A stretch of 20,221 nt of DNA from an uncultured Clostridia bacterium (GTDB lineage Bacteria; Bacillota; Clostridia; Christensenellales; Aristaeellaceae): assembly GCA_946534455.1 (NCBI GenBank), contig CAMNCR010000137.1, positions 1-20,221 on the forward strand, written 5' to 3'. Positions 14,770 through 20,221 of this stretch are shown here, in pieces. The notes below the pieces were generated by a model that was not told the origin of the DNA, did not search any database, and worked only from the letters and a program-made list of their open reading frames with translations. A program made the translations under genes and the position numbers. Each line of letters starts with the position of its first letter. Position 1 is the first letter of the stretch.

Positions 14770-15609
14770 TCAGTTTCCTCCCCTGAGATGCCCGATCAGC
14801 GTGAAAAGCAGAAACAGCACGATGTTCAGGATGACGATGGTGGCGCCGACCGGGGTGTTCAGCACGATGGCGCAGAGAATGCCGCCCACCGTACAGCAGA
14901 CGGAGATCACAGCGGAAAGCAGGATGACGCTCCGGAAGCTTCCGGCCAGGCGCATGGCGCTGATGGCCGGGAAGACCAGCAGCGCGGAAATCAGCAGGGA
15001 GCCGACCAGATTCATGGCCAGCACGATGATCACCGCGATGACGATGGCGATCAGCAGGTTCCAGGCCTCGGTCCGGAGCCCGACGGCGCGGGCGAAGGTC
15101 GGATCAAAGGTGACGGCGAAAATCCGGTGATAGCACAGCGCGAAGAGGCCGGCCACCAGCAGGGACAGAACGACGCAGAGCCAGACCTCCGGCATGGAGA
15201 GGGTCAGAATCGAGGTGGAGCCGAACAGGGAGGAGCAGACATCCCCGGAAATGTTGCTGGAGGCGGAAAACAGATTCATCAGCAGGTATCCGAGGGCGAG
15301 CGTGGCGACGGAGACGAGGGCGATGGCCGCGTCTCCCTGGACGCGGGCGTTCTGCCCGGTGCGCAGGAGCAGCACCGCGCTGAGCACCGTGATCGGAAGC
15401 ACGAGCATCATGTTATCGGACAGATGCAGCACGCTGGCGATGGCGATGGCGCCGAAGGCCACATGCGAAAGCCCGTCTCCCAGAAAGGAAAAGCGCTTCA
15501 GGACCAGGGTGGCGCCGAAGAGCGAGGAGCAGAAGGCAATCAGCGCGCCGACGATCAGCGCATGCTGAACGAAGGGGTAGGCCAGATAGGCCTGCAGAGT
15601 CTGGAACAA
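14770..15609 (-). CDS. Zinc/manganese-type ABC transporter permease (ZnuB-like)
   Basis: A 279-residue polytopic membrane protein of the ABC-3 family, which moves Zn2+ or Mn2+ from a binding protein across the cytoplasmic membrane. The N-terminus (YPFVQHALIVGALIAFCSSLFG) and VLKRFSFLGDGLSHVAFGA are characteristic, followed by about seven further hydrophobic segments, with NLVGSLLISALLVFPAISAMRL near the end. The start is probably a TTG at 15609 (MFQTLQAYL), which places the protein's N-terminus where the family begins. The nearest AGGGG is rather far upstream. The usual ATPase (ZnuC) and substrate-binding protein (ZnuA) are not adjacent. Upstream in the same direction is the fur-family gene, which suggests metal-dependent expression. 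Zinc is favoured over manganese only by the neighbour type. Confidence 0.88.
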   Translation of the reverse strand: MFQTLQAYLAYPFVQHALIVGALIAFCSSLFGATLVLKRFSFLGDGLSHVAFGAIAIASVLHLSDNMMLVLPITVLSAVLLLRTGQNARVQGDAAIALVSVATLALGYLLMNLFSASSNISGDVCSSLFGSTSILTLSMPEVWLCVVLSLLVAGLFALCYHRIFAVTFDPTFARAVGLRTEAWNLLIAIVIAVIIVLAMNLVGSLLISALLVFPAISAMRLAGSFRSVILLSAVISVCCTVGGILCAIVLNTPVGATIVILNIVLFLLFTLIGHLRGGN

Positions 15610-15720
15610 GGCTTCTGTGAACGCCCCTTTCTTCTGTCATGGGTTTCGGCTCCGGAGGCCGCGATTTCCGGAAGGCGGCTTCGGGGAAAGAAGGATGACC
15701 GGTCGGCTGAAGGCAGCCTG

Positions 15721-16134
15721 TCAGTCGGCGCGGCATTCCCGGCACACGCCGTAGAAGACCGTCCGTCCGGCGTCCCAGGCAAAGCCATGTTCCCCGAGGA
15801 GATGGTCACGCAGCTCCTGCAGCTCATCGCAGTCCAGGTGAATCAGCCGGCCGCACTGCTCGCACTTGCAGTGAAAGTGTCCGCTGCAGGCCGGGGCGTG
15901 CTCCACGTATTCATAACAGGCGCTGTCGCCGGTTTCCAGCAGATACTTCCGAACCGTGCCCTCCTCCACAAACCGCTCCAGCTGGCGATAGATGGTGGTG
16001 GTGCCGATGGCCCGCTGCTGCAGGGAAAAATGATCCCGGATCTGCGCGACGGTATGATGCTCCCCGGGCGTCGCCTTCAGATACTTCAGCAGTTCCTCCT
16101 GCTGCCGGGTGTGATACGCTCCCTTTGCTGCCAT
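15721..16134 (-). CDS. Fur-family metal-responsive transcriptional regulator
   Basis: A 137-residue DNA-binding repressor. The winged-helix region is about residues 12-68 (TVAQIRDHF, TTTIYRQLERFVEEGTVRKY). The dimerisation and metal part includes HFHCKCEQCGRLIHLDC (86-102) and a C-terminal CREC (131-134). C91/C94 and C131/C134 form the structural zinc site. Without a structure the sequence does not decide between Fur, Zur and PerR. The neighbouring zinc-type permease makes Zur the favoured guess. The ATG at 16134 has GGAGGGA upstream on the minus strand. The permease gene starts 111 bases downstream and could share its transcript. Confidence 0.92.
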   Translation of the reverse strand: MAAKGAYHTRQQEELLKYLKATPGEHHTVAQIRDHFSLQQRAIGTTTIYRQLERFVEEGTVRKYLLETGDSACYEYVEHAPACSGHFHCKCEQCGRLIHLDCDELQELRDHLLGEHGFAWDAGRTVFYGVCRECRAD

Positions 16135-16152
16135 GAAAATCCCTCCAATTCG

Positions 16153-16164
16153 GAAACGGGTTTC
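16153..16164. promoter_or_regulatory. Inverted repeat over the fur-family gene start site (candidate operator)
   Basis: GAAACGGGTTTC is a perfect 5-2-5 dyad. It begins directly downstream of the -10 box of the minus-strand promoter and so covers the predicted transcription start. This is a natural place for autoregulation by the encoded Fur-family protein. The sequence is not the classic Fur box. Confidence 0.45.
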
Positions 16165-16193
16165 ATTTTACTCTTGTCCGGCGCCTTTGTCAA
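16165..16193 (-). promoter_or_regulatory. Promoter of the fur-family gene
   Basis: Read on the minus strand: -35 TTGACA (16193-16188), 17-base spacer, -10 TAAAAT (16170-16165). The predicted start is near 16158, about 24 bases before the ATG. Confidence 0.85.
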
Positions 16194-16242
16194 ACGGGAA
16201 CCCGGACGGGTTTCCGGAAGGGGCCGGGACGGGATGCGGGGG

Positions 16243-16275
16243 AACAGAAAAGCAGGCGCAGAAAGCTGCGCCTGC
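16243..16275 (-). terminator. Rho-independent terminator of pyk
   Basis: A 10-bp perfect stem, GCAGGCGCAG with CTGCGCCTGC (arms 16252-16261 and 16266-16275) and a 4-base loop, followed on the minus strand by TTTTCTGTT. A second, T-poor inverted repeat (GAAGCCC and GGGCTTC, 16296-16313) lies between it and the pyk stop codon. No gene was seen between this terminator and the fur promoter. Confidence 0.88.
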
Positions 16276-16316
16276 CGGGACAACGGATGGGAAGGGAAGC
16301 CCGTCCGGGCTTCGCG

Positions 16317-17729
16317 TTATATGACCTCCACCTTGATCAGGTTGGTGTTGCCGGACTTGCCGTTGGTGACGCCCCCGGTGATGACGATCTTGTCCCCGGG
16401 CTTCAGGCCCAGCTTCTCCTGGGCGAGCTGCGTGGCGACATAGAAGAGAACGTCGGTGGAGGTGTATTCCACGCTCAGGGCGGGGACCACGCCCCAGGAC
16501 AGGGCGAGCTTGCGCATGGTTTCCTGGCTGGTGGTGACGCCCAGAATATCCACCGGGGCCCGGAAGCGGGAGATCATGCGGGTGGTTTTGCCGGACAGGG
16601 AGCAGACCACGATGGCCTTGGCGCCGACGTCGATGGCCATGGCGCAGGTGGCGTGGGAAATGGCATCCACGGTATCGTGGGTCTGGAAGACCGTGTCATG
16701 GAAGCGCTGGGCGTAATCGATCTTGCCTTCGGTGGCCTCGGCGATGCGCGCCATGACCTGCACGGCCTCCACCGGATGCTTGCCCGCCGCGGTCTCGCCG
16801 GACAGCATGATGGCGCTGGTGCCGTCGTACACGGCGTTGGCCACGTCGGAGATCTCCGCGCGGGTGGGGCGGATGTTGTTGATCATGGATTCCAGCATCT
16901 CGGTGGCGGTGATGACGCGCTTCCCGATCAGGCGGCATTTGGTGATCAGCAGCTTCTGCACGGCGGGCAGCTCCTCATAGGGAATCTCCACGCCCATGTC
17001 GCCCCGGCCGATCATGATGCCCTCGCACTCCTGACAGATCTCCTCCACGTTGTCGATGCCCGACTGATTTTCCAGCTTGGCGATGAGGCTGATGTTCCGG
17101 CCGCCGTGGGCATCCAGGAAGGACCGGACGTCCAGCAGATCCTGCCGGCGGGACACGAAGGAGCAGGCCACATAGTCCACTCCGTTTTCAATGCCGAAGA
17201 GCAGGTCGGCCTTGTCGGTTTCGGACAGGTATACCTGATTGAGCACCTTGCCGGGGAAGCTCATGCTCTTGCGGTCGGAGAGCTCGCCGCCCACCGTGAC
17301 CACGCAGCGGATTTCCGGACCGACGATTTCCCGGACCTCCAGCGCCAGCAGCCCGTTGGCCAGCAGCACCCGGTCCCCGGGCGCCAGATCCTCGGCCAGC
17401 CCTTCGTAGTTGACGGACACCCGGGTTTCGTCCCCGGGCACATCATCCACCCGGAGGGTGAAGGGCGCGCCCTCCTTCAGCGTCACCCGGCCGCCCTCAA
17501 AGGTCCGGATGCGGTATTCCGGGCCCTTGGTGTCCAGCATGATGCCGATGGGCAGATTCAGCTTTTCCCGCACGCGGCGGAGGGTTTCGATTTTCGTGCG
17601 ATGCTCCGCGTGCGTACCATGGGAGAAGTTGATGCGGGCAATGTTCATGCCGGCCTGGCACATGGCGGTCATGATCTCCTCGGACTCGGAGGCGGGCCCG
17701 ATGGTACAGATGATTTTGGTTTTTCTCAT
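16317..17729 (-). CDS. pyk: Pyruvate kinase
   Basis: Final step of glycolysis, phosphoenolpyruvate plus ADP to pyruvate plus ATP, in the cytosol. The 470 residues match the core enzyme without the extra C-terminal PEP-utilising domain of Bacillus. Motifs are KIICTIGPAS at the start, NFSHGTH, MLDTKGPEYR (64-73), the catalytic Lys in AKLENQSG (K218), MIGRGDMGVEIP (239-250), ATEMLESM (275-282), RPTRAEISDVANAVYDGTSAIMLSGETAAGK, and a normal allosteric C domain. Two positions are off consensus. The B-domain LIDDG appears as LLANG (A124, N125), and the usual ATQML is ATEML (E277). The ATG has GGGAGGAG upstream. buk lies 133 bases upstream in the same direction. Confidence 0.95.
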   Translation of the reverse strand: MRKTKIICTIGPASESEEIMTAMCQAGMNIARINFSHGTHAEHRTKIETLRRVREKLNLPIGIMLDTKGPEYRIRTFEGGRVTLKEGAPFTLRVDDVPGDETRVSVNYEGLAEDLAPGDRVLLANGLLALEVREIVGPEIRCVVTVGGELSDRKSMSFPGKVLNQVYLSETDKADLLFGIENGVDYVACSFVSRRQDLLDVRSFLDAHGGRNISLIAKLENQSGIDNVEEICQECEGIMIGRGDMGVEIPYEELPAVQKLLITKCRLIGKRVITATEMLESMINNIRPTRAEISDVANAVYDGTSAIMLSGETAAGKHPVEAVQVMARIAEATEGKIDYAQRFHDTVFQTHDTVDAISHATCAMAIDVGAKAIVVCSLSGKTTRMISRFRAPVDILGVTTSQETMRKLALSWGVVPALSVEYTSTDVLFYVATQLAQEKLGLKPGDKIVITGGVTNGKSGNTNLIKVEVI

Positions 17730-17797
17730 GTCGATACTCCTCCCACAGAAACAGGCTGTATGAAATGGGTCAGTTGCGAAAAGATTTTTCCATGTAT

Positions 17798-17826
17798 ATC
17801 ATACACGATCCGGCCCGTTTTGAAAA
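17798..17826 (-). promoter_or_regulatory. Possible promoter of pyk
   Basis: Read on the minus strand: TTTTCA (17826-17821), 17-base spacer, TATGAT (17803-17798). The -10 is good and the -35 matches 4 of 6 positions. No terminator is seen after buk, so pyk could also be read from the buk transcript. Confidence 0.5.
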
Positions 17827-17862
17827 GAGGGAGGAGAGCGGTGCGAATCCGGGGGAAAGGGA

Positions 17863-18981
17863 TCAGAGGTCGATGCCCTCAAAGCCCTGCCAGACGTTTT
17901 TCCCGGTATAGGTCAGGGGAACGGCCTGCCCCCGCATGACCTTCAGCACCGGCAGCGCCATGGCCGCCTGCTCCATTTCGCCGGGATACACATGGATGGG
18001 CGCGATCCAGCCGCAGCGTTCCCGGATGCCGGCGGTGATATCGTCAAAGCGCATCAGGCCGCCGGTCAGGAGAATGGCATCCACCCGGCCGGAGAGAACA
18101 GCGCTCATGGCGCCGATGCTCTTGCAGATCTGATAGATCATGGTCTGCCAGACCAGGGTCGCCTTCCGGTCCCCCTGATCCACCAGCGCGTGCACGGTAT
18201 CGGAATTGGAGGTGCCGAAGAGGCTGACGAACCCGCCGGAGCGGGAGCACATCCGCCGCACATCGTCCATGGGATGGGTTTCCAGATAGTCCAGCAGCTC
18301 CAGCACCGGCACGCTGCCGATCCGGGTGGGGGCGAAGGGGCCGTCCCCGTCCGCTCCCATGGTGCCGTCGATCATGCGGCCATGGTCGTGGGCGCTGACG
18401 GTGACGCCGCCGTCAATGTGGGCGACGATAAAGCGGCAGTCCTCATAGCGCCGGCCGATGGAGGCCGCGTGGGCCTCGGCGACGGCCTTCGGGTTCAGCA
18501 CGTGGGAGTGCGGCGTGCGGTACAGGCCCCGGATGCCGGTCAGGCGCGCGAAGTCGCAGTATTCATCCACGTTGGTGGGATTCAGCGTATAGGCGGGGCG
18601 GTGATAGGTCAGGGCGAATTTCCAGGCCAGCATGACCCCAAGCTTCGCGGCGTGCTCGCTGCCGCCGACAGCCGCCTCGGTATCGTCATACAGCTTCTGA
18701 TCGATGACGGTGACACCGCTGGGCTGGGTGCAGGCGCTGCCGCCGCGGCCGACGAACACATCGATCTGCGCGGGATCGACGCCCTCCCGGGCCAGCATGT
18801 CCAGAATCACCTGATAGCGGAAGGGCACCTGGGCATTGACATGGGGATACTGCAGCAGAACCGGCGCATCGTGAAACTGGCTCCGCTCAAACCGTTCCCG
18901 GTCGTCGTCAAAAAGGCTGATTTTCGTCGAGGTGGAGCCGGGGTTGATGATCAGCAGCTGAAAGGTCTTTTTCGTTTCCAT
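17863..18981 (-). CDS. buk: Butyrate kinase family protein (divergent)
   Basis: Acetokinase/Hsp70-fold phosphotransferase. The family turns butyryl-phosphate (or a branched short-chain acyl-phosphate) and ADP into the acid and ATP. The 372-residue product begins METKKTFQLLIINPGSTSTK with the phosphate-loop motif NPGSTSTK, keeps GRGG (79-81), AHIDGG (187-192) and GDGPFAPTR (212-220), and has the late LLTGGLM. Several segments differ from typical Buk (usual HLGGGISVGAH and NNALDGEGPFSPERSG), so the preferred acid is uncertain. The ATG at 18981 is chosen because the family N-terminus starts there. A longer reading upstream is basic and unlike Buk. The nearest Shine-Dalgarno-like sequence, AAAGGGG, sits about 16 bases away inside a hairpin. 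Phosphotransbutyrylase (ptb), its usual partner, is not in the window. Confidence 0.85.
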   Translation of the reverse strand: METKKTFQLLIINPGSTSTKISLFDDDRERFERSQFHDAPVLLQYPHVNAQVPFRYQVILDMLAREGVDPAQIDVFVGRGGSACTQPSGVTVIDQKLYDDTEAAVGGSEHAAKLGVMLAWKFALTYHRPAYTLNPTNVDEYCDFARLTGIRGLYRTPHSHVLNPKAVAEAHAASIGRRYEDCRFIVAHIDGGVTVSAHDHGRMIDGTMGADGDGPFAPTRIGSVPVLELLDYLETHPMDDVRRMCSRSGGFVSLFGTSNSDTVHALVDQGDRKATLVWQTMIYQICKSIGAMSAVLSGRVDAILLTGGLMRFDDITAGIRERCGWIAPIHVYPGEMEQAAMALPVLKVMRGQAVPLTYTGKNVWQGFEGIDL

Positions 18982-18993
18982 CGTCGGGTGCGG

Positions 18994-19015
18994 GAAGCCC
19001 CTTTCGGAGGGCTTC
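18994..19015 (-). promoter_or_regulatory. Hairpin in the buk leader
   Basis: An inverted repeat, GAAGCCC and GGGCTTC (7-8-7), lies 13 bases upstream of the buk start. An AAAGGGG that could serve as ribosome-binding site is partly inside its arm. It may affect translation start, but this is inferred from sequence only. Confidence 0.35.
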
Positions 19016-19180
19016 GGGCTGCTCCTTTTCTGATTTCGCGCTCCCGGCGGGCGGGCAGGCCGGAGGGACAGCCCCGTCGCCGGAAACACTCTAATTGTTA
19101 TTCTTCAGAGGGGAGGCTTTTCCTGCAGAGAAACGAAGAAAAACATGGCTGCGGGATCGGCGGAAACGGAAACTTTTTGC

Positions 19181-19209
19181 TTGACAAAGGTTTCAGATGC
19201 TGGTATAGT
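19181..19209 (+). promoter_or_regulatory. Promoter of rpmH
   Basis: -35 TTGACA (19181-19186), 17-base spacer, -10 TATAGT (19204-19209). The strength fits a ribosomal protein gene. The divergent buk gene starts 200 bases to the left, and no comparably good promoter for it was found in this intergenic region (18982-19280). Confidence 0.9.
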
Positions 19210-19231
19210 CTAAAAGCTGCTTTTGAAGCGA

Positions 19232-19252
19232 TTCGGGGGAGCTGCCCCCGAA
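19232..19252 (+). promoter_or_regulatory. Stable leader hairpin of rpmH
   Basis: TTCGGGGG (19232-19239) pairs perfectly with CCCCCGAA (19245-19252) across a 5-base loop. No T tract follows, so it is not a terminator. It lies between the predicted transcription start (about 19216) and the ribosome-binding site GAGGAG (19267-19272). A 6-1-6 palindrome AAAAGCTGCTTTT (19212-19224) lies just upstream. Confidence 0.55.
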
Positions 19253-19280
19253 GTGATGAAATGGATGAGGAGTGTTGACC

Positions 19281-19415
19281 ATGTTCCGTACGTACCAGCC
19301 CAAGAAGCGTCAGCGGAGTAAGGTTCACGGCTTCCGCGCCCGCATGGCAACGAAGAACGGTCGTCGCGTGCTGGCTGCTCGTCGTCGCCGTGGCCGCAAG
19401 GAGCTGACGGTGTAA
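19281..19415 (+). CDS. rpmH: 50S ribosomal protein L34
   Basis: A 44-residue, very basic ribosomal protein of the large subunit. The product, MFRTYQPKKRQRSK then HGFRARMATKNGRRVLAARR and RRGRKELTV, is the universal L34 pattern and full length. A GAGGAG site lies 8 bases before the ATG, and the gene has its own strong promoter. It stands at the head of the conserved rpmH-rnpA-yidD-yidC cluster. The usual upstream neighbour dnaA is missing, with a divergent butyrate kinase gene there instead. Confidence 0.98.
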   Translation: MFRTYQPKKRQRSKVHGFRARMATKNGRRVLAARRRRGRKELTV

Positions 19416-19452
19416 AGATACACCGCAGAGCTTTCGGATGACTGTGGATGAG

Positions 19453-19483
19453 GCCCGCCCGGTTCTTCGGGCGGGCTTTTCCT
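19453..19483 (+). terminator. Terminator-like hairpin between rpmH and rnpA
   Basis: A 9-bp perfect GC-rich stem, GCCCGCCCG (19453-19461) with CGGGCGGGC (19468-19476), a 6-base loop, then TTTTCCT. ATGAGG and CCTCAT flank it as an outer inverted repeat. It stands 38 bases after rpmH and before rnpA, so it would end most rpmH transcripts and let a fraction read on. Confidence 0.85.
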
Positions 19484-19522
19484 CATATCGGAACCTCCAG
19501 GAAACGAAGGACATCAAAGCAC

Positions 19523-19879
19523 ATGGAAAGACGGTATCGGCTGCAAAAAAACAGAGCGTTCCAGTATGTCTATCGCCGTGGACAATCGGTCGCCTGTCGG
19601 GATCTGGTTCTTCTGTCTGCCCCCGGGCGGCAGAAGAAGGTTGGGTTTTCCGTCAGCAAGAAGGTGGGCAAGGCTGTGACCCGCAACCGGGTCAAGCGCC
19701 GCCTGAGAGAATGCTTTCGGCCCCTGCTGGGGGACGTGAAAACCGGGCTGTACGTGATCGTCGCCAGACCCTCGGCCGCGGAGGCCACCTTTCAAAGCCT
19801 GCAGAAGGACGTGCGCTATCTGCTGAGAAAGGCGCGCGCGTTTCACAGCCAGGGAGAGGAAGGGAATCGCGCCCAATGA
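19523..19879 (+). CDS. rnpA: Ribonuclease P protein component
   Basis: The protein subunit of RNase P, which helps the catalytic RNA mature the 5' ends of tRNAs. The 118 residues start MERRYRLQKNRAFQYVYRRG, the family N-terminus, and contain the RNA-binding signature TRNRVKRRLRE. An upstream in-frame ATG at 19448 lies within the terminator hairpin and would add 25 unlikely residues, so it is rejected. The Shine-Dalgarno AAGGA (19507-19511) is 11 bases from the ATG. The stop overlaps the yidD start (ATGA), as expected for coupled translation. Confidence 0.96.
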   Translation: MERRYRLQKNRAFQYVYRRGQSVACRDLVLLSAPGRQKKVGFSVSKKVGKAVTRNRVKRRLRECFRPLLGDVKTGLYVIVARPSAAEATFQSLQKDVRYLLRKARAFHSQGEEGNRAQ

Positions 19880-20118
19880 AACGTCTGCTGCTTGCCCTGA
19901 TTCGTTTTTACCGCCGGGAGATCAGCCCGCGGAAGCGGAAGCCCTGCTGCCGCTATTTTCCCACCTGCTCTCAGTACGCCGTGACCGCCATTGAGCGGTA
20001 CGGCGCGATGAAGGGCGGGAGAATGGCGCTGTGGCGGGTGCTCAGATGCAATCCGCTGAGCAGGGGCGGGTATGACCCGGTGCCGGAGGATCCGCACATT
20101 ATTTTAAGGAGGGAATAA
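19876..20118 (+). CDS. yidD: Membrane protein insertion efficiency factor YidD
   Basis: A small protein of 80 residues that assists membrane-protein insertion with YidC. An amphipathic N-terminus (MKRLLLALIRFYRREISP) is followed by the conserved CCRYFPTCSQYA, an ERYG..KG segment, and R.LRCNPLSRGGYDPVP. The spacing and overlap with rnpA and the position before yidC are those of the standard cluster. Confidence 0.97.
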   Translation: MKRLLLALIRFYRREISPRKRKPCCRYFPTCSQYAVTAIERYGAMKGGRMALWRVLRCNPLSRGGYDPVPEDPHIILRRE

Positions 20119-20124
20119 CCCCGG

Positions 20125-20221
20125 ATGAATGAGTTTCTGTTCGGAATTCTGGAGTGGATTCAGAGCTGGGTGGGCAGCTACGGCTGGGCCATGGTGGTCT
20201 TCACGGTGCTGATCCGGCTGG
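20125..20221 (+). CDS. yidC: YidC/Oxa1 membrane insertase, 3' end beyond the window
   Basis: Only the first 32 residues are visible: MNEFLFGILEWIQSWVG then SYGWAMVVFTVLIRL. The hydrophobic helix with GxYGWA and the following aliphatic stretch is the usual start of clostridial YidC. AAGGAGGG at 20106-20113 is a strong ribosome-binding site, and yidD ends 6 bases before the ATG. An alternative ATG at 20129 is out of frame with this pattern. The rest, including the catalytic groove, lies outside the window. Confidence 0.88.
   Translation, partial: MNEFLFGILEWIQSWVGSYGWAMVVFTVLIRL

Noticed and set aside
14623..16443. Plus-strand open frame across the permease and fur-family genes
   Set aside because: The translation is Asp/Gly/His/Gln-rich with no domain. 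The minus-strand permease and Fur-type regulator are well supported.
18982..19280. Possible origin of replication next to rpmH
   Set aside because: No cluster of DnaA boxes and no AT-rich unwinding region were seen. The AT-rich part is explained by the rpmH promoter.

Overview
The window is a GC-rich stretch of bacterial chromosome that is almost entirely coding. The best-supported origin is an anaerobic member of the Bacillota (class Clostridia). Pointers are clostridial-style surface proteins built from repeated peptidoglycan-binding modules joined by Thr/Pro/Ala linkers, a short ProS of the type lacking the editing insertion, a butyrate-kinase-family enzyme, a FeoA-FeoB fusion with a small Cys-rich partner, an MscL with a zinc-ribbon tail, and the rpmH-rnpA-yidD-yidC cluster. 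A finer placement (a Christensenellales- or Oscillospirales-like lineage) is only a guess. No phage, transposon, CRISPR, rRNA or tRNA signal was seen.

Layout. (1) Positions 1-7137, plus strand: the 3' part of a peptidoglycan-binding repeat protein, an Mrp/Nbp35-type Fe-S carrier ATPase, a membrane-anchored DUF5711-like protein, proS, plsX, acpP and rnc. These are closely spaced and probably one or two operons. (2) 7138-14221, plus strand: a clear sigma-A-type promoter (TTGACA, 17 bp, TACAAT) starts a secreted SH3/peptidoglycan-binding protein with an unusual His/Cys C-terminal domain, then pheA, aroB, feoAB and a Cys-rich Feo-associated peptide. The pheA-aroB and aroB-feoAB junctions are 4-base overlaps. 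(3) 14222-14746: mscL with its own promoter and a strong terminator. (4) 14770-18981, minus strand, in transcription order buk, pyk, a fur-family regulator and a zinc/manganese-type ABC permease. The permease has no ATPase or binding protein beside it. pyk ends in a strong terminator, and the fur gene has its own promoter with an inverted repeat over the predicted transcription start. (5) 19181-20221, plus strand: rpmH, rnpA, yidD and the start of yidC, driven by a near-consensus promoter, with a terminator-like hairpin between rpmH and rnpA.

How the genes fit together. Region 1 mixes envelope and lipid precursor functions (PlsX/ACP) with translation (ProS) and RNA processing (RNase III). Region 2 couples aromatic amino-acid synthesis with ferrous-iron uptake. 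Region 4 pairs two substrate-level phosphorylation enzymes (pyruvate kinase and butyrate kinase) with a metal-responsive regulator and permease. Region 5 is the widely conserved L34/RNase P/membrane-insertase cluster, but dnaA does not lie beside it.

I did not find a clearly new multi-gene system. The most interesting candidates are the uncharacterised His/Cys C-terminal domain of the 7265-9508 protein, the orphan ABC permease next to fur, the divergent butyrate kinase, and the DSA (not DSL) carrier site of the ACP.
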